DNA of 16,567 nucleotides, taken from the NCBI GenBank assembly GCA_964472905.1, contig CAYYMI010000049.1:1-16567 (forward strand). The letters are read 5' to 3'. Below the pieces are notes generated by a model, which did not search any database, was not told the DNA's origin, and saw only the letters and a program-made list of their open reading frames with translations. This document shows positions 8,318 to 15,052 of this stretch, one piece after another. Position numbers and translations under genes: made by a program. The DNA comes from Hellea sp964472905 (GTDB lineage Bacteria > Pseudomonadota > Alphaproteobacteria > Caulobacterales > Maricaulaceae). How positions within the stretch are numbered: position 1 is the first letter of the stretch; every line of letters starts with the position of its first letter.

Positions 8318-8383
8318 ATCATATATATCAAATTTCGCTAGAAAAGGATTTCACATAAATCATAGACCCCTTTAAAGACACTT

Positions 8384-9007
8384 ATGTCTTTTGAAGTCTG
8401 GCTGGCCCTTGTGGCCTTATTTGGGATAGGCGGGTTGACCCCCGGACCCGCTGTGATGCTCGTTATGGCCTCTGCCTTTCGATATGGATTTAAGCCCGCC
8501 ATGCTGCCAGCCCTCGGGATTGCGAGCGCCAATGTCATATGGCTGCTGTTAGCAGCCTCTGGAGCGGCCGCCCTTGCAACCAGTTTTCCTACAGCTTTTT
8601 TGGGCTTAAAAATCATTGGCATGCTCGTTATTTTATATCTGGCATTTAATGCAATGTTTGGTCCCCTCCCCGACCCTGATGCGAAAGCGGCTGATGCACC
8701 GCCGCGTAAAAAACTATACTCACGAGGGGTCGCCCTGCAATTATCTTCGCCCATGCCGCTGGTTTATTTTGGATTGCTTTTACCCGCTTATTTTGATGCC
8801 ACTTACTCCATACCGCTGCAAATATTCATCATGTTTATCACTGTCACAACAACAGAGCTGCTCGGACTCGGCGCTTATGCTTATGGGGCCCAGAAAATCC
8901 GCCGCTGGCTTACTAACCCCAAACAAGCGCGAATGTTTAATATTTTTATTGGCATAGTCATGATTGCTTCAGGGATTTGGGCTATACTGAGTACAACCAG
9001 CCATTAA
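8384..9007 (+). CDS. LysE/RhtB-family amino-acid or metabolite exporter
   Basis: 207 residues, the standard length for LysE/RhtB transporters. The family signature near the N-terminus is clear (LFGIGGLTPGPAVMLVMASA). Five to six hydrophobic segments follow: about 4-28, 38-64, 66-88, 112-134, 140-160 and 183-203. A charged loop lies at about 92-110 (PLPDPDAKAADAPPRKK). Members export amino acids such as lysine, homoserine or threonine, or related metabolites, by proton exchange. The substrate cannot be told from sequence. The gene starts in the short region shared with the divergent ExoD gene and has only a weak SD (AAAGA). It is followed by ppa after 56 bases, with no clear terminator between them. 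Confidence 0.93.
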   Translation: MSFEVWLALVALFGIGGLTPGPAVMLVMASAFRYGFKPAMLPALGIASANVIWLLLAASGAAALATSFPTAFLGLKIIGMLVILYLAFNAMFGPLPDPDAKAADAPPRKKLYSRGVALQLSSPMPLVYFGLLLPAYFDATYSIPLQIFIMFITVTTTELLGLGAYAYGAQKIRRWLTNPKQARMFNIFIGIVMIASGIWAILSTTSH

Positions 9008-9063
9008 GGCTTGCAAAATAACCCCTCCGCGCTAAGAGGCGCGAAATTACAGAAAGCCCTCTC

Positions 9064-9600
9064 ATGGACATGTCTAAAATTTCGGTCGGAAATAATCCGC
9101 CCTTTGATGTCAACGTCATTGTAGAAGTCCCGCTCGGGGGTGAACCCATCAAATATGAGCTCGATAAAGATTCTGGAGCGTTGTTTGTTGACCGTTTCCT
9201 CTACACAGCCATGAGATATCCCTGTAATTATGGATTTATCCCGCACACATTATCCAATGATGGCGATCCAACAGACGTCATGGTTGTCGGCAATCGCGCC
9301 TTAATGCCTGGCAGTGTTATCCGTGCAAGACCAGTTGGCGTTTTGATGATGGAAGATGAAGCCGGAATTGATGAAAAAATTGTCGCGGTTCCTCATCAAA
9401 AGCTCAGCCAATATTATGACAATATACAGGCCTATACGGATTTACCGTCTATTCTTCTTGACCGCATTTCCCACTTCTTTGAACATTACAAAGACTTGGA
9501 GCCAGATAAATGGGTCAAAATTCTAGGCTGGGAAGATCGCGAAAAAGCCGGAAAACTTATTTTAGAAGGCATTGAATCGGCCAATAAGACGAAAACTTAA
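9064..9600 (+). CDS. ppa: Inorganic pyrophosphatase, family I
   Basis: 178 residues, as expected for bacterial hexameric family I pyrophosphatase. The enzyme hydrolyses pyrophosphate to phosphate in the cytoplasm and drives biosynthetic reactions forward. Active-site residues are all in place: Glu21, Lys30, Glu32, Arg44, Tyr56, and the metal-binding cluster Asp66, Asp68, Asp71 in DGDPTDV, with Asp98 and Asp103 further on. Thr stands where the signature usually has a hydrophobic residue (DGDP-T-D). The first ATG fits the family N-terminus (SVGNNPPFDVNVIVEVP), though the SD is weak. It precedes ynbE-ydbL on the same strand after a 60-base gap with an inverted repeat. Confidence 0.97.
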   Translation: MDMSKISVGNNPPFDVNVIVEVPLGGEPIKYELDKDSGALFVDRFLYTAMRYPCNYGFIPHTLSNDGDPTDVMVVGNRALMPGSVIRARPVGVLMMEDEAGIDEKIVAVPHQKLSQYYDNIQAYTDLPSILLDRISHFFEHYKDLEPDKWVKILGWEDREKAGKLILEGIESANKTKT

Positions 9601-9638
9601 CTGAACTTGATATAACGCCGCGTTAATGGCAGGTTCAG
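9601..9638 (+). repeat. Nested inverted repeat between ppa and ynbE
   Basis: CTGAACTT (9601-9608) pairs with AGGTTCAG (9631-9638) with one wobble, and inside it TAACG/CGTTA (9613-9617 with 9621-9625) closes a three-base loop. It begins at the base after the ppa stop. There is no T run, so it is unlikely to be an intrinsic terminator. It might be an mRNA processing or stabilising element. Confidence 0.4.
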
Positions 9639-9660
9639 AGTGAATTCTGTAGGTAATGAC

Positions 9661-9849
9661 ATGACATTAAGAGTAATTGCAGCGGTTTTGGTGCCACTAT
9701 GTCTCATAGCGTGCCAACCTAAGGTACAAATTGTACCGTCTGAAAAACCTATTGTGATTAATCTAAACGTGAAAATAGATCAGGAAGTCAGGGTCAGATT
9801 AGACAAAGACGTTGAAGATTTGATCGAAAATAACCCCGATCTGTTTTAG
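9661..9849 (+). CDS. ynbE: YnbE-family small outer-membrane lipoprotein
   Basis: 62 residues from the ATG at 9661. This start is chosen because AGGTAATGAC gives an SD at good spacing and because it places a short lipoprotein signal directly at the N-terminus (VLVPLCLIAC, lipid-modified Cys at residue 18). The mature part is about 45 residues: IVINLNVKIDQEVRVRLDKD followed by the DVEDLIENNPDLF end typical of the YnbE-like family. In E. coli YnbE partners YdbH, an AsmA-like bridge that moves phospholipid between the inner and outer membranes. The next gene, ydbL, starts 9 bases after the stop, so the two are co-transcribed. No ydbH is in the window. Confidence 0.9.
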   Translation: MTLRVIAAVLVPLCLIACQPKVQIVPSEKPIVINLNVKIDQEVRVRLDKDVEDLIENNPDLF

Positions 9850-9858
9850 GAGACGGAT

Positions 9859-10245
9859 ATGACATTGAAAACAAAAATTTTAACAGGCCTATCTGCTGTC
9901 GCTTTACTAGCTGGCGGAGTTGTCACCGTGACAACACTGGGCGCGTCTGAGCCCGCTTATGCGCAAACACAATCGGCCAAATCTATCGTAGATACGGCGA
10001 AAGCCCGGGGAACGATTGGCGAAACACCTGCAGGGTATCTTGCGGTTGTTGGCGGAGAAACGGCCGCAGAACGCAATGCCATGAACGAAATTAACATTGG
10101 CCGTAAAGCCCTCTATACGCGCAAAGCCAGAGACGAAAATTTACAAGTCGAAGTCGTCGCCGCTATATTTGGCGAGAAGCAGATATTAAAAGCCTCGCCT
10201 GGACAAAAAGTTATGGGCGCCAATGGAGCATGGCAAACGAAATAA
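9859..10245 (+). CDS. ydbL: YdbL-family (DUF1318) periplasmic protein
   Basis: 128 residues with a strong SD (AGGAGA, 7 bases before the ATG). A Sec signal peptide ends at about residue 35 (EPAYA-QTQ). The mature domain matches the YdbL/DUF1318 pattern: IVDTAKARGTIGETPAGYLA, then an INIGRKALYTRKARDEN helix, VEVVAAIFGEKQI, and the SPGQKVMGANGAWQ end. In E. coli YdbL is encoded with YdbH and YnbE and modulates their function in the periplasm. Here it is tightly linked to ynbE and ends at a strong bidirectional terminator. Confidence 0.92.
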   Translation: MTLKTKILTGLSAVALLAGGVVTVTTLGASEPAYAQTQSAKSIVDTAKARGTIGETPAGYLAVVGGETAAERNAMNEINIGRKALYTRKARDENLQVEVVAAIFGEKQILKASPGQKVMGANGAWQTK

Positions 10246-10278
10246 ATCTCTCCAAATAAATTTAGGGTCTTTAAAGAT

Positions 10279-10308
10279 AAAAAAACCCGGCTCTTAAGCC
10301 GGGTTTTT
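10279..10308. terminator. Bidirectional intrinsic terminator between ydbL and the methyltransferase-like gene
   Basis: CCCGGCT (10286-10292) and AGCCGGG (10297-10303) form a GC-rich stem with a 4-base loop. T5 follows on the plus strand (10304-10308), and an A run on the left (10279-10285) gives seven T on the minus strand. It lies between two convergent genes and can serve both. Confidence 0.95.
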
Positions 10309-10331
10309 ATTTGGATATATAAAGTTCCCTA

Positions 10332-11243
10332 TTAAGGTTTTTTGAAAAGCAAGGTCATACGGTTGGATTCTCCAATCGCTTCCATTTGAGCTTTAAGCTC
10401 AGGATTATCTTTAGAAGTGCCCAAACTTGGCGGTAATCGCCAGACGATATCTTCATTGCTTGGCACATCTTTAGCATTTTCATTGATCGGGCTGTCTTTG
10501 ACAAATTCAAATCCTGCCGCTTCAAATTTTGCGATTAACAAAGATTTTTTTAAATAACCATTACTGCCTTGGGCCCAATCATCATCATTAGCTTCTGGGC
10601 CTTGATGTTGCACAACACCGACAATTCCGCCGGGCTTCAATAAGGCATGAGACTCATTAAGAGCTTCAGTTAAATACCCTCCTTTATCTTCAAATCGTGA
10701 TAAATTGTGTAGGGCTCTGATAAATAAGATTGCATCTAGCTTTCCATCCATAGCAACATCGCGACCACCAAACGTAAAAGCGTCAATTGACCCTTCCGAC
10801 CCGTTCCGCCACGCTTGAGCACCTTCAACCCACTCAGCGGCCCATCCTTTCTTTTTTTCAAGAAATTCAGCATTGGCAAATCCGCCAAATTCAGGCCACA
10901 TTTTTAATGAGTAATCAATACCAACAAGATGACCTTCATCTCCTAGATAGGGCACCAAAATTTTCGAATACCATCCCCCGCCAGGCAAAGCCTCGGCGAC
11001 TTTCATACCGGGCGCAATACCAAAGAACTCTAACGTTTCTCTGGGATGACGCGCCTCATAACGGGCTTTCGCTTTATCACTCTGCGCGCCCAAAACCGTA
11101 TCTAAGGCTGCCCCGTCAAATTTCTGCGCCATCTTTGTTGTTTTGGTCTCGCTGACAACATTATCAGCTGTGTCAACAGTAGCATTCCCGCAAGCCGTTA
11201 TAGCTAAAGCCGCAAAAAAACATAAAATTGTCTTTTTCATCAT
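10332..11243 (-). CDS. Lipoprotein with class I SAM-dependent methyltransferase-like fold
   Basis: 303 residues from the ATG at 11241-11243, chosen because GGGAGA (11253-11248) is a good SD and an upstream ATG at 11255 would lengthen the signal with charged residues. The N-terminus is a lipoprotein signal (MMKKTILCFFAALAITACG, lipobox ending at Cys18, no Asp at +2, so outer-membrane retention is predicted). The body has RYEARHPRETLEFFGIAPGM, then a motif I-like VAEALPGGGWYSKIL and Asp-containing motifs near GHLVGIDYSL. LDAILFIRALHNL and LLKPGGIVGVVQHQ are typical of the class I fold. Related exported proteins are common in alphaproteobacteria and annotated as methyltransferases, but SAM is not expected in the periplasm. 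Catalysis is therefore uncertain. It ends at a bidirectional terminator. Confidence 0.87.
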   Translation of the reverse strand: MMKKTILCFFAALAITACGNATVDTADNVVSETKTTKMAQKFDGAALDTVLGAQSDKAKARYEARHPRETLEFFGIAPGMKVAEALPGGGWYSKILVPYLGDEGHLVGIDYSLKMWPEFGGFANAEFLEKKKGWAAEWVEGAQAWRNGSEGSIDAFTFGGRDVAMDGKLDAILFIRALHNLSRFEDKGGYLTEALNESHALLKPGGIVGVVQHQGPEANDDDWAQGSNGYLKKSLLIAKFEAAGFEFVKDSPINENAKDVPSNEDIVWRLPPSLGTSKDNPELKAQMEAIGESNRMTLLFKKP

Positions 11244-11317
11244 AAATTCTCCCATACCTCATGCACCATAAATCAATCCCATAAACATGGCAAATACCAT
11301 CGTTCAACTCTGCTAAA

Positions 11318-11332
11318 TTTACAAGTTGTAAA
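11318..11332. promoter_or_regulatory. 15-bp palindrome, possible operator
   Basis: TTTACAA-G-TTGTAAA is a perfect inverted repeat with a single central base. It lies in the 161-base divergent gap between the methyltransferase-like gene and the TadG-like gene. A dimeric regulator could bind it, but which one is unknown. Confidence 0.4.
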
Positions 11333-11340
11333 CTTCAAAT

Positions 11341-11355
11341 TTAAACCAGGCTTAA
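11341..11355. promoter_or_regulatory. Candidate CtrA box upstream of the TadG-like gene
   Basis: TTAA-ACCAGGC-TTAA fits the TTAA-N7-TTAA consensus of the cell-cycle regulator CtrA known from Caulobacter. It is 49 bases upstream of the ATG at 11405. The motif is short and AT-rich, so a chance match is possible. Confidence 0.4.
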
Positions 11356-11404
11356 AGTTATTAGGATTAAAGATAAGCCATAGTCAATTTTGGGGGATAG
11401 ACTA

Positions 11405-12751
11405 ATGAAAAACTTTAACAGAACGACTCTGAGTCGATATCGTAAAAATACCGAAGGGCAATTCGGTGTTACCTTTGCGCTTTTAGCCCTACCCTTAATG
11501 GCCGTAACAACATTGGCCCTTGATCATAGTTTCGCCTATAAAGAAAAACTAAAACTCGCGAATGCACTCGATGATACAGCCTTGGCCAGCGTGCTTGATC
11601 AAACTTTAACGGAATCCGAACGTGCAGAATACGCGACAAAATATTTTTGGAGCTTTTTCGATGAGTCTAAAGATATTAAGTTTGAAGTTTTAGATTCAGG
11701 CAGTGACCGCGTATCTCTTGTCGCCAAAGCAATAGTTCCGACATCAGTTTCAACTATTTTCGGAAAGGACAATATTGTTGTCACAGAAAATGCCGCAAGC
11801 GAATTAACGCAAGGGTCCGTTGTTTGTATGTTGGCCTTAGACCCTGATGGTGAACGTAGTTTTGAAGTTACAAATGGCGCTACGTTTTCCGCCGACACCT
11901 GTTCTGTTCAGGTCAATTCAACGCATAAAGAAGCCGCTATCGTCCGTAATGGTAGCATCGCGAGTGCAAAAGATTTTTGTATTTCCGGCGGTGTTGGTCA
12001 AGTATTTGGCGCTGCAGGACAAGATAAATTTCTACCCTTTGCCAACACAGAGTGCGGAGCTATCCCTGATCCGTACCAATATCACAGAATTCCGGCGCCG
12101 GGAGACTGTATTCCTCAAGAAAAAATTGATGAAATATTGTCCGACTTCTTGTCAGATATTCATTACCCAACCCCTATCTGGAACCCAGACACACAACAAC
12201 TCGAGACAGTTGAAGGGGGCGTGACGCTTCCAGCTGGAACCTATTGTGGCGGCCTAAAATTATTAGGAAAAAATGTAACATTCGAACCCGGCGAATATAT
12301 CATGAAAGATGGACCACTATTTTTTGGGTCTGGCACGAGAGCCGTGGGGGATGATGTCACTTTTGTTTTTTCCGGTAAAGACTCCGTTCTTCACATCACA
12401 GATGGCGCCAATGTTGGTTTAACAGCCCCGAAGAGAGGGGATTTGAAAGGCCTCGTATTTGCTCAACATGTTGAAAAACGGGTTGGCATAGATGCGGCGC
12501 TCCCAACCGGGACATCTGTTATAACTGCGGGTGGAAACTTGAAATTGGTTGGAACGGCCTATTTACCAGAGCAAAAAATAACATTTCTCGGTGGAAGCAT
12601 TTCAGAAGCTCAAGCCCCAGCAACGTCATTTATAGCCTATCAACTCTTGTTCAATGACGGCGCGCAAATTAGCGTGGCTGTTGACCATCAACAAGCTGGC
12701 CTGCCGCCTATTTTGCCAAGGTCTGATGAAAGCGCCAGATTAGTCGAATAA
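11405..12751 (+). CDS. TadE/TadG-like Flp pilus assembly protein
   Basis: 448 residues from the ATG at 11405, which has GGGGGA 7 bases upstream; an upstream in-frame TTG is less likely. The N-terminus has the Tad-type pattern: TEGQFGVTFALLALPLMAVT as the single membrane segment (about 16-40), then a helix LKLANALDDTALASVLDQ. Next come VVCMLALDPDGER, NGATFSADTCSVQVNS and GSIASAKDFCISGG, as in many alphaproteobacterial TadG-like proteins. The C-terminal part is beta-rich: LPAGTYCGGLKLLGKNVTF, then GEYIMKDGPLFF. No von Willebrand MIDAS motif was seen. TadG-like proteins act at the inner membrane/periplasm in Flp pilus assembly. No other tad gene is in the window. A CtrA-like box lies upstream. 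Confidence 0.9.
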   Translation: MKNFNRTTLSRYRKNTEGQFGVTFALLALPLMAVTTLALDHSFAYKEKLKLANALDDTALASVLDQTLTESERAEYATKYFWSFFDESKDIKFEVLDSGSDRVSLVAKAIVPTSVSTIFGKDNIVVTENAASELTQGSVVCMLALDPDGERSFEVTNGATFSADTCSVQVNSTHKEAAIVRNGSIASAKDFCISGGVGQVFGAAGQDKFLPFANTECGAIPDPYQYHRIPAPGDCIPQEKIDEILSDFLSDIHYPTPIWNPDTQQLETVEGGVTLPAGTYCGGLKLLGKNVTFEPGEYIMKDGPLFFGSGTRAVGDDVTFVFSGKDSVLHITDGANVGLTAPKRGDLKGLVFAQHVEKRVGIDAALPTGTSVITAGGNLKLVGTAYLPEQKITFLGGSISEAQAPATSFIAYQLLFNDGAQISVAVDHQQAGLPPILPRSDESARLVE

Positions 12752-12752
12752 G

Positions 12753-13712
12753 CTAGCTCCGGCGCTCGTGAAACTGTCCATATTTGCGGTAGCGCGCGAT
12801 ATAGGTTGGAACGATGGTTTCCATCGTTTCCAGCTTGATGCCAAGGTCTGAAAATCCAAGCGCCTCATCTGCAACGACATTATCAACCTTCAGGTTTTTA
12901 ACTTGGTCCCGCGTAAGAAACGGCTCAAGGAAAGGCGCATATCCAGAAAGCTCGCCCATAAAGCCCATCATATTGGCCGCGAACCATGGGATAGGCAGCA
13001 AAAATCTTTTCCGGTCAATCGTCTCGAGCATAAATTGCATGAGCTCTTTAAAGCTATAACTTTGCGGCCCTCCGAGTTCATAAGTCTTACCTGATGTGCC
13101 TTGCCTAACCACTTTAGCAATCGCCTGCGCCACATCCCCCGCATAAACCGGCTGCATCTTTGTTTCGCCGCCGCCGATAAGCGGTAACGCAGGTACGAAT
13201 TGAGCCATGGATGCAAAGCGGTTGAAGAAATCATCCTCGGCCCCAAACAATATAGATGGCCGCATGATATCCGCGCTTGGTACAGCGGCTCTTATTGCGG
13301 CTTCGGCTTCGGCTTTTGTCCGCGCATAATCGCTATCACTGTCAATATCTGCGCCTATGGCTGAGACCTGCACGACATTATGAATACCTGCCGCTTTGGC
13401 GGCATTAGCTAATGTTTCCGCGCCGCGAACATGGACAGATTCGAAATTTTGTTTGCCCGCTTCAAACAGTAACGCCACGAGATTAATCACGGCGTCAGAG
13501 CCTTCTACCGCGCGTTCAACCGATTGAGGAAAGCGGATATTGGCCTGCATCAATTGGACTTGGCCAACATCACCAATGACTTTGAGCTCTTGGGCCGTAT
13601 GGGGACTGCGCAAAGGCACACGCACGCGCCATCCGTCTTTGACCAATGCACGCACGACATGCTTTCCAAGGAAACCAGAGCCGCCAAAAACGGTAACGAG
13701 ACCTTTGCCCAT
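12753..13712 (-). CDS. NDUFA9-type atypical SDR (complex I-associated NAD(P)-binding protein)
   Basis: 319 residues. The Rossmann motif VFGGSGFLGKHVV (Gly10 to Gly16) is close to the N-terminus, and the YxxxK motif is Tyr129-Ala-Arg-Thr-Lys133. The family pattern includes RPSILFGAEDDFFNRFASM, LIGGGETKMQPVYAGDVAQA and YELGGPQSYSFKELM. Bacterial homologues of NDUFA9 are annotated as complex I NDUFA9-subunit-family proteins, but they are not encoded with nuo genes and their role is not settled. An SD (AAAGG) is about 10 bases before the ATG. The gene is 56 bases downstream of the LMW phosphatase and probably co-transcribed with it. Its stop lies one base from that of the convergent TadG-like gene. 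Confidence 0.92.
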   Translation of the reverse strand: MGKGLVTVFGGSGFLGKHVVRALVKDGWRVRVPLRSPHTAQELKVIGDVGQVQLMQANIRFPQSVERAVEGSDAVINLVALLFEAGKQNFESVHVRGAETLANAAKAAGIHNVVQVSAIGADIDSDSDYARTKAEAEAAIRAAVPSADIMRPSILFGAEDDFFNRFASMAQFVPALPLIGGGETKMQPVYAGDVAQAIAKVVRQGTSGKTYELGGPQSYSFKELMQFMLETIDRKRFLLPIPWFAANMMGFMGELSGYAPFLEPFLTRDQVKNLKVDNVVADEALGFSDLGIKLETMETIVPTYIARYRKYGQFHERRS

Positions 13713-13768
13713 AATGTTAGACCTTTTAATTCTTGGCGTCAGTTAGCGGGATTCACAGAAGCTGTCTA

Positions 13769-14242
13769 TCATGTTTTGGGGTCACGAATAGCCGCAATAA
13801 GGCCGTCACTGGCCGCTTCGATCAGGTTAAGCACAAGATCAAACCCATCCGCGCCGCCATAATAAGGATCAGGGACCTCGCGGGTTGAAAGCGATTGTGC
13901 ATAATCAAGAAAAAGCGTGAGTTTTGAGCTATATTTATCAGGGCAGATATCGCTTAAGGCCTGCATATTATTCATGTCCATGCCTAAAACATAATCAAAC
14001 TCTCCAAAATCGGCGCGCGTGACTTTACGCGAGGCTTGACCTGCAAAGCTATAACCACGCCCCTCACCCGCTTCTATGGCGCGGCTATCGGGCCGCTCGT
14101 TCACATGCCAGCCGCTTGTGCCCGCACTATCTATATGAACCTGTACCCCTGCCGTCTTGGCCCGCGCTCTAAACACAGCCTCGGCGGTAGGCGAACGGCA
14201 AATATTACCCAGGCATACAAAAAGAACTTTTGGTATCGTCAT
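13769..14242 (-). CDS. Low-molecular-weight protein-tyrosine phosphatase
   Basis: 157 residues, the normal length for this family. The P-loop near the N-terminus is C10-L-G-N-I-C-R16-S, with nucleophile Cys10 and Arg16. The general acid Asp125 is in DPYYGG. SAGTSGWHVNERPDSRA and FDYVLGMDMNNMQAL are also family-typical. It hydrolyses phosphotyrosine esters in the cytoplasm; in many bacteria such enzymes act on exopolysaccharide kinases, but no kinase is in the window. Its start lies 23 bases from the divergent cobB start. The SD is weak. The NDUFA9-like gene follows on the same strand. Confidence 0.96.
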   Translation of the reverse strand: MTIPKVLFVCLGNICRSPTAEAVFRARAKTAGVQVHIDSAGTSGWHVNERPDSRAIEAGEGRGYSFAGQASRKVTRADFGEFDYVLGMDMNNMQALSDICPDKYSSKLTLFLDYAQSLSTREVPDPYYGGADGFDLVLNLIEAASDGLIAAIRDPKT

Positions 14243-14265
14243 GATTTGCGTTTAGACGAGTTATC

Positions 14266-14973
14266 ATGAAATACAAAAACATTGTTATCCTCACAGGCGC
14301 GGGCATATCCGCCGAAAGCGGGATTGATACCTTTCGCGATGCGGGCGGGTTATGGGAGAACCACCCTGTCGAGCAAGTGGCGACCCCCGAAGGCTTTGCC
14401 AGGGACCCTGAGCTGGTTCACCGCTTTTACAATCTGCGCCGCGCAGCTCTGAAGACGGTCAAACCTAACCCCGCCCATACCGCCCTCGCCCGTCTTGAAG
14501 CAGGTCTGGCAGAGAAAGGCGGCAATCTCACCATCGTGACGCAAAATGTTGACGACCTACATGAGCGCGGCGGGGCCAAAAACGTTATCCATATGCATGG
14601 TATTCTGACCGCTATGCTCTGCGGTCATTGCGAGCATCGCTGGGAGTATTTGGAGGACGCAGCGCCTGATATGGCCTGCCCCAAATGCCATGTGAAACAT
14701 GTCTGCCGGCCCGATATCGTCTGGTTTGGCGAAATCCCTTATCAGATGAGACGGATAGAAGACGCGCTGAACGCTTGCGATCTATTTGTCTCAATCGGAA
14801 CCAGCGGCGCGGTTTACCCCGCCGCAGGGTTTGTGCAAATGGCCCGCGGCCTAGACAAAGACACGCTGGAGCTTAACCTTGAATCCTCTCAAGGCTCGCA
14901 TTTCTTCCATGAAAGCCGCCTTGGCCCTGCTGGGACTATTGTTCCGCAATGGGTGGATGAAGTTCTGCAATAA
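14266..14973 (+). CDS. cobB: NAD-dependent protein deacylase, sirtuin CobB
   Basis: 235 residues, the usual size of short class III (SIRT5-like) sirtuins. NAD-binding GAGISAESGIDTFRD starts at residue 11. TQNVDDLHERGG precedes the catalytic His111 (HMHGIL). The zinc cysteines are Cys119, Cys122, Cys138 and Cys141, and RPDIVWFGE follows. The Tyr55-x-x-Arg58 pair (FYNLRR) is the signature for succinyl/malonyl-lysine removal seen in SIRT5 and E. coli CobB. It removes acyl groups from lysines using NAD. It stands head-to-head with the LMW phosphatase and is closed by a hairpin right after the stop. Confidence 0.97.
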   Translation: MKYKNIVILTGAGISAESGIDTFRDAGGLWENHPVEQVATPEGFARDPELVHRFYNLRRAALKTVKPNPAHTALARLEAGLAEKGGNLTIVTQNVDDLHERGGAKNVIHMHGILTAMLCGHCEHRWEYLEDAAPDMACPKCHVKHVCRPDIVWFGEIPYQMRRIEDALNACDLFVSIGTSGAVYPAAGFVQMARGLDKDTLELNLESSQGSHFFHESRLGPAGTIVPQWVDEVLQ

Positions 14974-14975
14974 TT

Positions 14976-15000
14976 AAAGGCCGCCTCTCAGGCCGCCTTT
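14976..15000 (+). terminator. Intrinsic-type terminator after cobB
   Basis: AAAGGCCGCC (14976-14985) pairs with GGCCGCCTTT (14991-15000) at 9 of 10 positions, with one C-C mismatch and a 5-base loop. It starts 2 bases after the cobB stop and ends in TTTCTT. The T run is short, so efficiency may be moderate. Confidence 0.75.
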
Positions 15001-15023
15001 CTTATGAAATGGATTGCGTCTGT

Positions 15024-15042
15024 GAGAGCCCTGAAGGCTCTC
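15024..15042 (-). terminator. Hairpin downstream of the Gly/Ser-rich gene
   Basis: GAGAGCC (15024-15030) and GGCTCTC (15036-15042) form a 7-bp stem with a 5-base loop, 11 bases beyond the stop codon of the minus-strand gene. No T run follows on the minus strand, so termination here is uncertain. Confidence 0.45.
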
Positions 15043-15052
15043 TGACAATATG

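Noticed and set aside
8338..8754. Minus-strand open frame opposite the LysE-type exporter
   Set aside because: The plus frame carries the clear LysE signature and membrane segments, and this one has no recognisable feature.
9028..9043. CGCGC/GCGCG hairpin between the LysE-type gene and ppa, considered as a terminator
   Set aside because: The stem is only 5 bp and is followed by AAATTAC with no T run. It may also be too close to the ppa start.
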